The notes: generated by a model not told the origin, from the sequence alone. 64,000 nt of DNA from Mycobacterium montefiorense (GCF_003112775.1 NZ_BFCH01000011.1:186083-250082); one strand, 5' to 3'. Counted from the first letter of the stretch, positions 52,162 to 61,235 are shown. Translations and numbers: made by a program.

Positions 52162-53436
52162 GTGACCGACGCCATCCGCATCACCGACCTCGCCAAGCCG
52201 ACCTTCACACCCCAAGCTCAGGCGATCGTCGACGGCATGGCCGCGATGGCCGACTACTGTCCGCTGACCACCGACGCCCTGCACGACCAGGCCACTGCGC
52301 AGACCGGCTTGACCGACTTCGGTGAGCAGGATTATCGCGAGCGGATGGCGGTGCTGCTCGAAGCTTTTCACGAGTTGCCGCGCCTAACCGCGTTCGGCCG
52401 CACCTACGCGTTCTCACTGATGCTGACCTTCCTCAAGGGCAGGCTGCGTGTCATCGATCATCTCAAGCGCCACCCCGAGATCTTCGACGTCAGCATCCAA
52501 GCGCCCCTGGTGATCGCCGGGCTGCCGCGTACCGGCACCACGCATCTGCACAGTTTGTTGGCCGCGGACCCCGCGCTGCGTTCACTGCCGTATTGGGAAG
52601 CCCAGGAGCCACTGCCCGCGCCCGGAGAAGAAGGCACCATCGAGCCTCGCCGCCAGCGCACCGGCGACGCACTCAACATTTCCAACACGCTTATGCCGTA
52701 CTTCACGCTGATGCACGAGATGACGATCGATCACATCCACGAAGACATCGGGCTTATGGTGCAGGACTTTTCGAGCGGCTTCTTCACCACGCTCACCCAT
52801 CTGCCGCGCTGGTCCGACTACCTGAGCGACCATGACCAGACCCCGGGCTACCAGTTTCTGCGGATGATGCTGCAAGTGCTGCAGCATCAAGACGGCTACG
52901 ACCGACGATGGGTGCTCAAGTCGCCACAGCACCTCGAGCAGTTCATCCCAATCCTCAACGTATTTCCCGACGCAACATTCATCGTCACCCACCGCGACCC
53001 CGTGGACGTCGCGGTGTCGATGGCCACGATGATGACCTACACCATGCGGATGAGCGTCGACGAGGTCGACGTGAACACGGTGGCCGAATACTGGATTACG
53101 CGGATCGACGAGCTGCTCAGCGCTTGCATGCGCGACCATGATCGATTGCCGGCGCAGCGCACCATCGACGTCCGCTTCGACGAGTTCATGGCCGACGACC
53201 TGGCGATGGCACAGCGTGTCTGGGACACAGCCGGCTACTCACCATCCGAGGACTCGAGAAAGGCTGTGGCACAGTACATGGCCGGCCATCAGCGGAGCCG
53301 GCTAGGTCGCGTCGAGTATCACGCCGCGGATCTTGGACTGGACAAGGCCGGGTTGCGGACACGGTTCGCGCCGTACGTGGACCGGTTCGTCACACCCACC
53401 AGCAGCACCGCGACCACGAAACACCCACCGGCGTAA
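52162..53436 (+). CDS. Sulfotransferase family protein
   Basis: 424 residues. PAPS 5'-phosphosulphate loop: APLVIAGLPRTGTTHLHSLL (about residues 113-132); 3'-phosphate site: FIVTHRDPVDVAVSMATMM. The catalytic His or supporting Lys is in VLKSPQHLEQFIP. This large sulfotransferase group in mycobacteria acts on lipids or small molecules; the acceptor is unknown. GTG 52162. The last 118 bases overlap the convergent membrane gene, and residues after YVDRFV appear non-family. Confidence 0.85.
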   Translation: MTDAIRITDLAKPTFTPQAQAIVDGMAAMADYCPLTTDALHDQATAQTGLTDFGEQDYRERMAVLLEAFHELPRLTAFGRTYAFSLMLTFLKGRLRVIDHLKRHPEIFDVSIQAPLVIAGLPRTGTTHLHSLLAADPALRSLPYWEAQEPLPAPGEEGTIEPRRQRTGDALNISNTLMPYFTLMHEMTIDHIHEDIGLMVQDFSSGFFTTLTHLPRWSDYLSDHDQTPGYQFLRMMLQVLQHQDGYDRRWVLKSPQHLEQFIPILNVFPDATFIVTHRDPVDVAVSMATMMTYTMRMSVDEVDVNTVAEYWITRIDELLSACMRDHDRLPAQRTIDVRFDEFMADDLAMAQRVWDTAGYSPSEDSRKAVAQYMAGHQRSRLGRVEYHAADLGLDKAGLRTRFAPYVDRFVTPTSSTATTKHPPA

Positions 53437-54443
53437 ATCAGATTGCCGGTGGGCGTTTCGTCGCTGGTGATGCCGTCCTTAGCCGAGAGGTAATCGGGAA
53501 GTGCGGTGAACCAGAGGATTCCGAGGACCAACAGATAGATCGGCCCGAAGATCCGAACGAATAGATTCGGCAGGGCAGCGCGGCGGGCGCTGATCAACAC
53601 AGGAATCGCGACCGCCGCGAACGCCACGAGTTCGACGACGAAGACAACGGCCTGGGCGGTAATGTTCGGATGACTGCCACCGAAAATCGACGACGGAATG
53701 CTCAGGATCGCCACCCCGACCGGGACCAGCGCGCCGGCAACGATCGTGCGCCACAACAGGCTTGCCGCGCTGAGCCGGCTTCCGGCCTCGCGGCCGACGA
53801 AGAGCATCACCAGCAGCGCTAGCACGGCGGGGCCGAGTGTGGCAAAGATGAAGACACTCGTCATCGGCACCGAGGCGAACATCGGACGGTTGAGCGGGTT
53901 CTGCGTGTTCCATGCCCACCAACGCAGCTGCGGACCCAACTGGTCGAAGACTTCGTAGCAGCACTGGTGTACCAGGCCGACGCATACCGAGCCGACCAGA
54001 ATGCCACGTGATCGGAAAATTCCTAGCGTGCGGACGATTTCGAATGCCAGGGTCGTCACCGCGGGATGCAGCGCGACGATGTAGAGCGGCAGCCGTTCAT
54101 ACATGAACTGAACGGTGAAGACGTTGTGGTCGAAGACCACACCGATCTGATCTTCGACCATAAACAGGTGGGGAAAATACAGCGGAATCTCGGTGACAAG
54201 TAGATAGACGATGGACGCAAACCACAGCGCCAGATTGGTCGGGTCGTTGTCCCGCCGAATCCGCCGAATCGACCACCACAGTGCGAGTAGGGCGCCAACG
54301 ACCATCATCAGTTCCAGCACCGGCAGCGTCGGATTGGACAACGCGAACGGGTTGCGAATGTGAACGATGGCCGGAGCGTCCGTGCACGTGAAATGCCCTA
54401 GCGTTGCTGCGATCTCGTTGAATCGCGCATTACACTGAGACAT
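53319..54443 (-). CDS. Polytopic membrane protein, unknown function
   Basis: 374 residues with about eight hydrophobic helices (LMMVVGALLALWWSI, LWFASIVYLLVTEIPLYFP, SVFIFATLGPAVLALLVMLF, IVAGALVPVGVAILSI, AVVFVVELVAFAAVAIPVLI, IYLLVLGILWFTALP and others). VFDHNVFTVQFMYERLPLYIVALHPAVTTLAFE and CYEVFDQLGPQLRWWAWN are conserved-looking loops, somewhat like AveC-type proteins, but I cannot name a family. It shares an operon with the metal-dependent hydrolase gene upstream (14-base gap). The 3' end overlaps the sulfotransferase gene by 118 bases and encodes its last helix. Confidence 0.65.
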   Translation of the reverse strand: MSQCNARFNEIAATLGHFTCTDAPAIVHIRNPFALSNPTLPVLELMMVVGALLALWWSIRRIRRDNDPTNLALWFASIVYLLVTEIPLYFPHLFMVEDQIGVVFDHNVFTVQFMYERLPLYIVALHPAVTTLAFEIVRTLGIFRSRGILVGSVCVGLVHQCCYEVFDQLGPQLRWWAWNTQNPLNRPMFASVPMTSVFIFATLGPAVLALLVMLFVGREAGSRLSAASLLWRTIVAGALVPVGVAILSIPSSIFGGSHPNITAQAVVFVVELVAFAAVAIPVLISARRAALPNLFVRIFGPIYLLVLGILWFTALPDYLSAKDGITSDETPTGNLIYAGGCFVVAVLLVGVTNRSTYGANRVRNPALSSPRSAA

Positions 54444-54457
54444 TGCCTAACCCGCCC

Positions 54458-55372
54458 TTAGCCGTTCGCGGCGGCGCTGTACCAGCGGGCGACGTCCTCG
54501 CCCCGTTTCCAGCGCGCGAACCACTGATCGGCGAATTGCGGCAAGGGCTCGTGTTCCGGTTTGTGATAAGGGGTTTGACTCATCAGCACGCGGCCCGCGG
54601 CGACGAGTATCTGCTTGCGCGGCACACTGCCGAATGCCGACGGCACTGATTGATTCGCCGCGGCCAGCGGCAACTTGCTCTTGAGGTTCTCCCATGCCCC
54701 ATACGCTGGTAGCAATGTTCGCGCATCGACCTTGCGATCGCCGAAAGGCACGTGCGCGTTGACGCCGTCGCCGATAACCGACAGGACCCCAAGCAGATGC
54801 TTGACCACCCCCGGCAGGGCGCGGATGCGATACCAGTTGTCGCCTACCACCGCGTCATAGATCAACAGTGCCGAGCTGCGATGCTCGACCTCTTCGACGA
54901 AGTGCCACAAGAACAGTGACGCCACCCGGTCGTCTCCCGGCCGGAACAACGTCGCCTCGTTGTCGAGCATCAGCTTGAACGAGGGCGTGAAGGTAGCCTC
55001 CAAATCGGCGATGTAGGCCAAGCGGAATTCCAGCGATTTCGTCGCGGTGAGCGTGTCGAAGCATGCCATCGCATCGTCGAAGGTCTGCTGCAGGCCCGGG
55101 TACCGCTTGATCAGTGCGCTGACATGCTTGCGGTGCGAACTGGAATGCTGCGCTTCCTGACGCAGGAACGCGATCGCCTCCGCTGCCACATCGGCGTCGG
55201 CCATCAGCGGCTTGGCTTCCTGCACCGCGGCCACGATCATCTGCTCGAAACAGATGGCAATGATCGACGTGGCGTTCATGAAGAACGAGAACGCCGGGTT
55301 CTCGGGATGCCAAACCCACGGAACGTCGCCGGTGAAGTCGAACTTCGGCCGCCGTACCTCGAGATCAGTCAC
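54458..55372 (-). CDS. Predicted metal-dependent hydrolase (PF10118-like, diiron-type helices)
   Basis: 304 residues, all-helical. Likely metal residues lie in AIAFLRQEAQHSSSHRKH and LFLWHFVEEVEHRSSALL, i.e. two E..H-bearing helices as in ferritin-like diiron proteins. The N-terminus KFDFTGDVPWVWHPENPAFSFFMNATS is characteristic of the PF10118 predicted metal-dependent hydrolases in mycobacteria. It is the first gene of a unit with the membrane protein. A perfect palindrome (55405-55419) lies just upstream of the ATG, the likely regulator site. Confidence 0.75.
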   Translation of the reverse strand: MTDLEVRRPKFDFTGDVPWVWHPENPAFSFFMNATSIIAICFEQMIVAAVQEAKPLMADADVAAEAIAFLRQEAQHSSSHRKHVSALIKRYPGLQQTFDDAMACFDTLTATKSLEFRLAYIADLEATFTPSFKLMLDNEATLFRPGDDRVASLFLWHFVEEVEHRSSALLIYDAVVGDNWYRIRALPGVVKHLLGVLSVIGDGVNAHVPFGDRKVDARTLLPAYGAWENLKSKLPLAAANQSVPSAFGSVPRKQILVAAGRVLMSQTPYHKPEHEPLPQFADQWFARWKRGEDVARWYSAAANG

Positions 55373-55404
55373 AGTTCATTCCCGCGGAACTTGATTATAC
55401 AGAG

Positions 55405-55419
55405 TTACATCTAATGTAA
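55405..55419. promoter_or_regulatory. TTACAT-CTA-ATGTAA palindrome
   Basis: A perfect 6-bp inverted repeat with a 3-base centre, 33 bases upstream of the metal-dependent hydrolase start (55372, minus strand). The location fits an operator overlapping the promoter. The rest of 55373-55544 shows no gene. Confidence 0.5.
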
Positions 55420-55544
55420 GATCTGATTGTTGCGGCCTCATCAGGATGAGTCAAGGCCTGATGGGGCGCAATCATCAGCCACCAGGTGCCGGTACGGCGG
55501 AATCACCTGGCGCTGAGTCAGTTACGGCGGGACCCGCGAGTGTG

Positions 55545-56273
55545 TCAGCTTGTGACGGCGAGTACGGCTTCCGCTAGCTCGGGACGGCACACCACCACGT
55601 CCGGCAATTTCGGGTCGGCCTGGTTGTAAAGCAATGCCGATCCGTCGATGCGCGAGGTGTGCAAACCGGCGGCGCGAGCCACCGCCACGGGGGCAGCCGA
55701 GTCCCACTCGAACTGCCCGCCGGCGTGGACGTAGACGTCGGACAGACCCTGAACGATTGACGCGACCTTGGCTCCGGCGGAACCCATTTCCACCAGCGTG
55801 CCATCCAACGCGTCGCGAACCGCTAACGCGATAGCCGGTGGCCGGGTACGCGATACGACAATGCGTGGCTTGGCCGGTGCTGCCGGTGGCGCAGCAAGCT
55901 GAGGCGTCGCCAGCGTGATTCCCTGCGCCGGCAGCGCGACGGCGCCGGCGACGAGTTCACCGGCCTGCCAGAGCGCGACGTGCACCGCCCAGTCGTCGCG
56001 CCCGAGCTCGGAGAATTCCCGCGTACCGTCCAGCGGATCGACGATCCACACCCGCTCGGAGCGCAGTCGCACCGGGTCGTCGGCGCCTTCCTCGGAAAGC
56101 ACCGCGTCCTGGGGTCGCTCAGCCGAAAGCGATTGCATCAGAAAATCGTGGGATCTCTTGTCCCCCGCCGCTTTCCGATCGCTCGCATCGGCGTCGGCGA
56201 ACTCCTCCCGCACCCCGAGCAACAGCTGCCCCGCCTCGGTGGCCAGGCGCGCGGCTAGTGCATGGTCATTCAT
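55545..56273 (-). CDS. cysQ: 3'(2'),5'-bisphosphate nucleotidase CysQ
   Basis: 242 residues of the inositol monophosphatase-like, Mg2+-dependent and Li+-sensitive phosphatase family. WIVDPLDGTREFSE supplies the DP(L)DGT metal site, VLSEEGADD the Glu of the first site, and GQFEWDSAAPVAVARAAGL the W.D..A motif of the third metal. CysQ removes 3'-phosphate from PAP or PAPS in sulphate assimilation, and a sulfotransferase is encoded 2 kb away, which would release PAP. M. tuberculosis Rv2131c is slightly longer. ATG 56273. Confidence 0.85.
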   Translation of the reverse strand: MNDHALAARLATEAGQLLLGVREEFADADASDRKAAGDKRSHDFLMQSLSAERPQDAVLSEEGADDPVRLRSERVWIVDPLDGTREFSELGRDDWAVHVALWQAGELVAGAVALPAQGITLATPQLAAPPAAPAKPRIVVSRTRPPAIALAVRDALDGTLVEMGSAGAKVASIVQGLSDVYVHAGGQFEWDSAAPVAVARAAGLHTSRIDGSALLYNQADPKLPDVVVCRPELAEAVLAVTS

Positions 56274-56401
56274 CGGTTACTCCTAACCCGTCGCGAGGGT
56301 CTCGATACTTCCTTATGTTGGTAGCGTTGACCAAATTTACCGTGCCAGGATTTTCGTCGACCCGGCACCCTGCAGGCGACTTCTGGCATAGCCTGGAAAT
56401 C

Positions 56402-57013
56402 GTGAGCGGCAACGTCTCCTCGTCGAGCGGGCCGCGGCGGGGGCGCCTTACAGTGATCGTCATCGTCGTGGCCCTTATCGTGGTCGGTGCGCTGATCTTC
56501 GTCGGCGTGAAACTGACCGGCGGTCAGCACAGCACGACCGCCCAATCCACCAGCCAACCACCAGCTCCGCCCGACAGCTACGCCATTCCGGGTTGCTACA
56601 ACCCGGCGGTCCAACCGAGCGCGCGTCCAAAAAAGCTCAATGTCCTGGGCTGTGCGAGTGTTGCGGTTGCGCTGCAAGACATGTCATGGAGTTCGTGGGG
56701 CCCGCAGGGCGCCGATGGCAGCGGCACAGCAGTTTTCAAGTTGTGCGATCCGAATTGCGCCGCCGGCTCCCAACTCACCGAACCGGTCGTTGTTCACGCG
56801 TGGAATGCGCAGAAGCCGCGTACGGATGCGATCTGCCAGCTCAACCTCAAGATCTTCGGCGACATGATCTTGGCGTTCCCCAAAGACGTCCCGCCGCCCA
56901 ACGCGCAGCCGATCGACGCCCAGTACAACGGGATGCCGGCGGTGCACTACGTGAACTACTCACCCAGCGACACCCACGAAACCGAATTCATCGGCTACAC
57001 GTTCTGCAACTGA
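56402..57013 (+). CDS. Membrane-anchored extracytoplasmic protein of unknown function
   Basis: 203 residues. After a short basic N-terminus comes LTVIVIVVALIVVGALIFVGV, one transmembrane helix (about 16-37), then a Ser/Thr/Pro linker. The external part has six Cys (GCYN, LGCAS, LCDPNCA, ICQ, FCN) that could make three disulphides, and a conserved-looking NGMPAVHYVNYSPSDTHETEFIGY end. I recognise it only as a type common in mycobacteria. GTG 56402 is the plausible start. It ends four bases from the convergent thiolase gene. Confidence 0.6.
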   Translation: MSGNVSSSSGPRRGRLTVIVIVVALIVVGALIFVGVKLTGGQHSTTAQSTSQPPAPPDSYAIPGCYNPAVQPSARPKKLNVLGCASVAVALQDMSWSSWGPQGADGSGTAVFKLCDPNCAAGSQLTEPVVVHAWNAQKPRTDAICQLNLKIFGDMILAFPKDVPPPNAQPIDAQYNGMPAVHYVNYSPSDTHETEFIGYTFCN

Positions 57014-57017
57014 GCGC

Positions 57018-58193
57018 TTAGACCTCGACGACGACGGCGCCGCCCTGGCCGCCGCCAGCACACATTGCCGCAACGCCGATACCTCCGCCGCGGCGGGCCA
57101 GCTCGTAGACCAGCGTGGTGACCATCCGGGCGCCCGAAGCCGCAATGGGGTGGCCCAGGCTGCAGCCGCTACCGGAGAAGTTCACCTTCTCCTCATCAAG
57201 GCCGTACTCGCGACAGGCCGCGATCGGCACCGATGCGAATGCCTCGTTGATCTCCCACAGCGCCACGTCCGACGGCGACAAACCGGCCCGCTGCAGCACC
57301 TTTCCGATCACCTTCACCGCGCCCAGACCGCAGTCCCGCGGCGCTACGCCCGCGGCGGCCCACGCCTTGACCGTGCCCATCACATTGAGCTGCTCGGCTT
57401 GGGCGTAGTCGCTATCGACGAGCGCGACGGCTGCCGCGGCGTCATTGGTGCCGCTGCTGTTGCCCGCCGTGATCGAGAAGCCCTCGATCTCGGGGTGCAA
57501 GACTTTGAGGCCGGCCAGCTTCTCGACCGTCGTGTCGCGGCGGGGGTGCTCGTCGACGGCGAACTCGGTCACCGAGCCGTCAAACTGGGTGATCTTCAAC
57601 GGCAGGATCTCGGCGGCGAACTTGCCGGCGTCCTGGGCCGCGACGGCGCGCTGATGCGAACGGGCCGCCCAGGCGTCCATCTCCTCGCGACTGATCCCGA
57701 CGGACTGCGCGGTGTTCCAGCCCACCGTGATCGACATGTCCTTGGCGGGCGCATCCGGGGTTTCGACGTGCGTCGGCGGCATCCACCTCTCTTCGAACTT
57801 CAGCTCCGGGCCGGGGATGCGCCAATTCGTCAGCGGCGTCATCGACAGCGACTGCACACCGCCGGCGATCAGTACCCGCTCCATACCCGAGCCGATCTGG
57901 GCGGAGGCATTGCCGATGGCGGTGAGGCTGCCGGCGCAATGGCGATTCACCGACTGGCCGGGAACGTGCTCGAGACCAGTGGCACTGGCGGCATAGCGAG
58001 CCAAATCACCTCCACCGTAATGCGATTCGGCAAAGATGATGTCATCGATGACGGACGGGTCGACACCGGAACGGCGGACCACCTCCGGGAGCACCGCGGT
58101 GATCAGTGTCTCCGGCGGCGTGTTGACCAACGTCCCTTTGAACGAGCGGCCAATTGCCGTCCGGACTGCTCCGACGATGACGGGTGTACCCAT
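57018..58193 (-). CDS. Thiolase (acetyl-CoA acyltransferase, FadA type)
   Basis: 391 residues. Nucleophilic Cys86 in VNRHCAGSLTAIG; the NEAFA motif; GSGCSLGHPIAASGARM with the catalytic His; and CAGGGQGGAVVVE carrying the second catalytic Cys. Function: thiolytic cleavage of 3-ketoacyl-CoA (beta-oxidation direction) or Claisen condensation. It lies beside an alcohol dehydrogenase gene and near DUF1214/sulfotransferase genes, suggesting lipid or sterol degradation. Which fadA number it equals cannot be decided by eye. ATG 58193; an inverted repeat (58244-58262) lies upstream. Confidence 0.92.
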   Translation of the reverse strand: MGTPVIVGAVRTAIGRSFKGTLVNTPPETLITAVLPEVVRRSGVDPSVIDDIIFAESHYGGGDLARYAASATGLEHVPGQSVNRHCAGSLTAIGNASAQIGSGMERVLIAGGVQSLSMTPLTNWRIPGPELKFEERWMPPTHVETPDAPAKDMSITVGWNTAQSVGISREEMDAWAARSHQRAVAAQDAGKFAAEILPLKITQFDGSVTEFAVDEHPRRDTTVEKLAGLKVLHPEIEGFSITAGNSSGTNDAAAAVALVDSDYAQAEQLNVMGTVKAWAAAGVAPRDCGLGAVKVIGKVLQRAGLSPSDVALWEINEAFASVPIAACREYGLDEEKVNFSGSGCSLGHPIAASGARMVTTLVYELARRGGGIGVAAMCAGGGQGGAVVVEV

Positions 58194-58243
58194 GTTCTCA
58201 ACCTCGCTGCGGTGGGCGGTCAGACGACGCGAATCGTATCAAA

Positions 58244-58262
58244 TACTGTATAGGCAATAGTA
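58244..58262. promoter_or_regulatory. TACT-N11-AGTA inverted repeat in thiolase/ADH divergent region
   Basis: TACTGTATAGGCAATAGTA has matching 4-base ends and an AT-rich interior, centred in the 146-base region between the divergent thiolase and alcohol dehydrogenase genes. A possible promoter/operator; the arms are short, so chance is not excluded. Confidence 0.3.
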
Positions 58263-58339
58263 ATGGTCTAAATTCGGTACGCCGGGGTGTGTGACGGCGC
58301 TAACAATTAAGCGGTTCGGGTAAACACGGAGGCCTACCG

Positions 58340-59468
58340 TTGAAGACCAAAGGTGCGCTGGTCTGGGAATTGAACGAGCCGTGGTCGATCGACGAGATCG
58401 ACATCGGCGATCCTCGTCGCGGTGAGGTGACCGTCCAGCTGGAGACGGCCGGCCTGTGCCACTCCGACCAACATTTATTGACTGGCGACTTCCCGATCCC
58501 GAGCTTTCCGGTGCTGGGCGGTCATGAAGGCGCCGGGATCATCACCGATGTCGGCGAAGGCGTCGAGAACCTGGCCGTCGGCGATCACGTGGTGATGTCG
58601 TTCATCCCGTCCTGCGGGACGTGCAAGCCGTGCCAGACCGGGCTGCGCAATCTGTGCGACCTCGGCATGGGCCTGCTGTCGGGCCAGTCGGTGTCCGACG
58701 GATCGTTCCGGGTGACCGCGAAAGGACAGAACGTGCTGCCGATGTCGCTGCTGGGCACTTTTGCGCCGTATGTGGTGGTGCATCAAACCTCGGTAGTCAA
58801 GGTCGACCCCTCGATCCCCTTCGAAGTTGCGTGTCTGGTGGGCTGCGGAGTCACCACCGGTTTTGGCTCGGCGGTACGCAGCGCCGCGGTCAAGCCCGGC
58901 GACGACGTCGCGGTCATCGGCATCGGCGGTGTCGGCGTCGCCGCGGTGCAGGGCGCCCGAATCTCAGGGGCCCGAAGGATATTCGCTATCGATCCTTTCG
59001 AATGGAAACGTGAACAGGCGGTGAAGTTCGGCGCCACAGAAACTTTCGCCGATACTGCCGGCGCCGCCGCCCGCATCGCCGACGCCACGTCGGGCCTGAT
59101 GTGTCACAAGGTGATCGTCACCGTCGGTCGCAGCGAAGGACGCGACGTCGAGGCATGGATGGGGCTGACGGCGAAGGGCGGCATATGTGTCGTCACGGCG
59201 ATGGGAAGCGTGCTGGCCACCGACGTCACGCTCAACCTCGCCGGTGTCGCTGATGCAGAAAAGCTTGCAGGGCAGCTTGTTCGGCGGCGGAAACCCGCAG
59301 CACGACATTCCCGAAATCCTTGCGCTGTACAAGCTGGGCCAGATCAATCTCGACGACATGGTCACCCGCGAGTACAGCCTCGAGGAGATCAACGATGGCT
59401 ACCGCGACATGCTCGAGGGACGTAACGTCCGCGGCGTCATCCGATTCACCGACGCCGACCGCGGTTGA
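58340..59468 (+). pseudogene. Zinc-dependent alcohol dehydrogenase (NDMA-dependent/AdhD type), frameshifted near the 3' end
   Basis: The first ~300 residues are a complete MDR-type dehydrogenase: TAGLCHSDQHLLTG and GGHEGAGII for the catalytic zinc, CGTCKPCQTGLRNLC for the structural zinc, and VIGIGGVGVAAVQGARISGARR for NAD. At about 59245 the frame changes: the true C-terminus (LMQKSLQGSLFGGGNPQHD, then YSLEEINDGYRDMLEGRN and RGVIRFTD, ending at 59468) is in the next frame. Staying in frame gives Arg/Pro-rich nonsense to 59425. One base insertion or two-base loss around CTCGCCGGTGTCGCTG explains it. TTG 58340 has ACGGAGG upstream. Real pseudogene or sequencing indel. Confidence 0.75.
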
Positions 59469-59559
59469 CCTCGGCCCTCTTTTGCCGCGAGCGGGACGTG
59501 CCCCCAGCTCGCGAGCCCCGGAGACCTCGACATTCACCGGACGTGAGCACAATGGGTCC

Positions 59560-59949
59560 ATGACCACCACATCACTGGCCCAGCGCGAGGCCCAGACCGC
59601 CGCATACCGAGTCGCAGCCATGTTGATGGGTATCGGCGCCGTGCATTTCCTTGCCCCAAAACCGTTCGACACGATCGTCCCCGTCGAGCTGCCCGGAGAT
59701 CCACGCTTCTACACCTACGCGTCGGGTGTCGTCGAGATTGCCACCGGGGCCTTGCTGGTGCCGCGACGCACTCGGCGCACAGCCGCGCTGGCGGCCGTCG
59801 TGCTGTTCCTCGGCGTCTTCCCGGCGAACGTGAACATGTGCCGGTTGTGGTGGAGCAAGCCATGGCCGATGCGCATCGCCGCCTTCGCCCGGCTACCGCT
59901 TCAGATTCCGATGATCACCACGGCGTTGAAGATCAGGCGCAACAGCTAG
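59560..59949 (+). CDS. DoxX-like small membrane protein
   Basis: 129 residues with four hydrophobic helices (VAAMLMGIGAVHFLAP, YASGVVEIATGALLV, AALAAVVLFLGVFPANVNM, LPLQIPMITTAL). The length, the ASGVVEIATGALL segment and the N.....WW.....R pattern fit DoxX/DUF4267-like membrane proteins. DoxX relatives have been linked to thiol or oxidant stress in mycobacteria, but this subgroup is uncharacterised. ATG 59560 starts the first helix in a normal position. It is convergent with the VOC gene at 59960. Confidence 0.6.
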   Translation: MTTTSLAQREAQTAAYRVAAMLMGIGAVHFLAPKPFDTIVPVELPGDPRFYTYASGVVEIATGALLVPRRTRRTAALAAVVLFLGVFPANVNMCRLWWSKPWPMRIAAFARLPLQIPMITTALKIRRNS

Positions 59950-59959
59950 CCCGCTGTCA

Positions 59960-60331
59960 TCATCGTCGCAGCCGCGAGCCGACCCGGTGCGCGGTGCCGT
60001 CGGGATCCACGTAGGCGAATTCCCTTAAGCCGTAGTCGGTATCGACCGGCTCCACGAATCGGCCGTCGAGATCTTTCAGCGCCGTCCATTCCGCGTAAAG
60101 GGCGTCGGCGTCGCTGACGTAGAGGTACACACTGGCCGCGGTACGCAGCGGATCGTGTTCGGCCCACTCGCTGAGATGCATCGACACCGAGCCGCGGTCG
60201 ACAAAGCCGTAACGCGCCGCACCCTGGTAGCCGCGGGCTTCGAACCCTAGACGGCGGTAACGATCCAGGGCAATGTCCAGATTTCGGACGGGGACGATCG
60301 GTGATACCGAGGCGAAATCAATTTCGGGCAC
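59960..60331 (-). CDS. VOC family protein (bleomycin-resistance type)
   Basis: 123 residues from GTG 60331, the usual size of bleomycin-resistance-like VOC proteins. SVSPIVPVRNLDIALDRYRRLGFEARGY opens the first module; SVSMHLSEWAEHD, SVYLYVSDADALYAEWTAL and REFAYVDPDGTAHRVG complete both modules. Dimers of such proteins bind and sequester small molecules. An upstream in-frame start at 60487 would overlap the lipoprotein promoter and add an unlikely 52 residues. Confidence 0.75.
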   Translation of the reverse strand: MPEIDFASVSPIVPVRNLDIALDRYRRLGFEARGYQGAARYGFVDRGSVSMHLSEWAEHDPLRTAASVYLYVSDADALYAEWTALKDLDGRFVEPVDTDYGLREFAYVDPDGTAHRVGSRLRR

Positions 60332-60485
60332 ACCACAGTTTGTCAGCTGTGTCAGCACCCGCTGTCCAGAAACCTCACACGACCTGCGTTGCTGTCGTAT
60401 GCTCCACCCGCAAACACCTCGCATAGCAAACGCGTGGGTCCGCGGAACGCTTGTCGAGTCAACTTCAACAGGAGGGCACTCAGCC

Positions 60486-61235
60486 ATGCGTCAGCTACCA
60501 GCCGTCGTCACCGTTGTCGCTGCGGGAATAGCGGTCGCCGCCTGCGGAGGTGGTCACGGTGGCGGCACGTCGTCGACGACTACCACGACTACGTCGAAGC
60601 CTCCTATCGCGCAGGCCGCGCTGCCGAATCTGCTGCTCACTCCGGCCGAGGTCGACAGCGTGCTCGGGGTTACCGGCTCGAAGACCGACAAATCGTTCGA
60701 CACCCTGCAAGAGGACAAAAGCACCGACGTCTTTCCCAAGGGATACAAGTTCCCCGCCGAGTGCCTGTTCATCACCGGTGAAGCCTTGACGCCCCTGTAT
60801 AGCGGCAGCGGCAACACCGCGGTGCACGGCGAGCGTGACCTCGCCCCGATTCCCTCGGGGTCGAGTGATCCGAACCCAGATGTCAGCCAGTTTGTGGTGT
60901 TGTTTCCGTCCGCCCAGCAAGCGAGCGCCTTCTTCGACGCGTCGACACAGAAATGGCCGGCCTGTGCCAACCGCCAGGAGACCGTTCCCGGCGGTGACGC
61001 CGACGCTCCCGACATTCAGTGGAAGGTCGGTCCGGTTGCCAACGCCAACGGCGTGTTGAGCACGACCGTCAACGTGACGCTGGGCAAGGGCGGCGACACG
61101 ATGTCTCAAAGCTGCCAACGGGCGCTGACCGTCCGCAACAACGTCGTGATCGACACCGAGGCATGCCGCAAGGATCCGGGGGACGCCGGCATCAACGTCG
61201 CCAAACAGATCGCCGGCAAGGTCGACAAACAGTAA
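60486..61235 (+). CDS. Lipoprotein with PknH-like extracellular sensor domain
   Basis: 249 residues. Lipobox: VVAAGIAVAAC with the acylated Cys at about 20, then a Thr/Ser linker. The mature domain (LLLTPAEVDSVLG, PAECLFITGEALTPLYSGSG, VVLFPSAQQASAFFDASTQKWPAC, CQRALTVRNNVVIDTEAC) fits the PknH C-terminal sensor fold, where paired Cys form disulphides; four or five Cys are present. M. tuberculosis has several such lipoproteins (for example LppH and LpqQ types). ATG 60486 is preceded by ACAGGAGGGC. Ligand unknown. Confidence 0.78.
   Translation: MRQLPAVVTVVAAGIAVAACGGGHGGGTSSTTTTTTSKPPIAQAALPNLLLTPAEVDSVLGVTGSKTDKSFDTLQEDKSTDVFPKGYKFPAECLFITGEALTPLYSGSGNTAVHGERDLAPIPSGSSDPNPDVSQFVVLFPSAQQASAFFDASTQKWPACANRQETVPGGDADAPDIQWKVGPVANANGVLSTTVNVTLGKGGDTMSQSCQRALTVRNNVVIDTEACRKDPGDAGINVAKQIAGKVDKQ

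Noticed and set aside
57150..58253. 367-residue open frame opposite the thiolase gene
   Set aside because: Translation is Arg/His/Gly-rich and non-protein-like; the thiolase on the minus strand has all catalytic motifs.
58194..58339. KstR-type sterol operator near the thiolase and ADH genes
   Set aside because: No full TnnAACnnGTTnnA match was seen; only a weak TACT...AGTA repeat.
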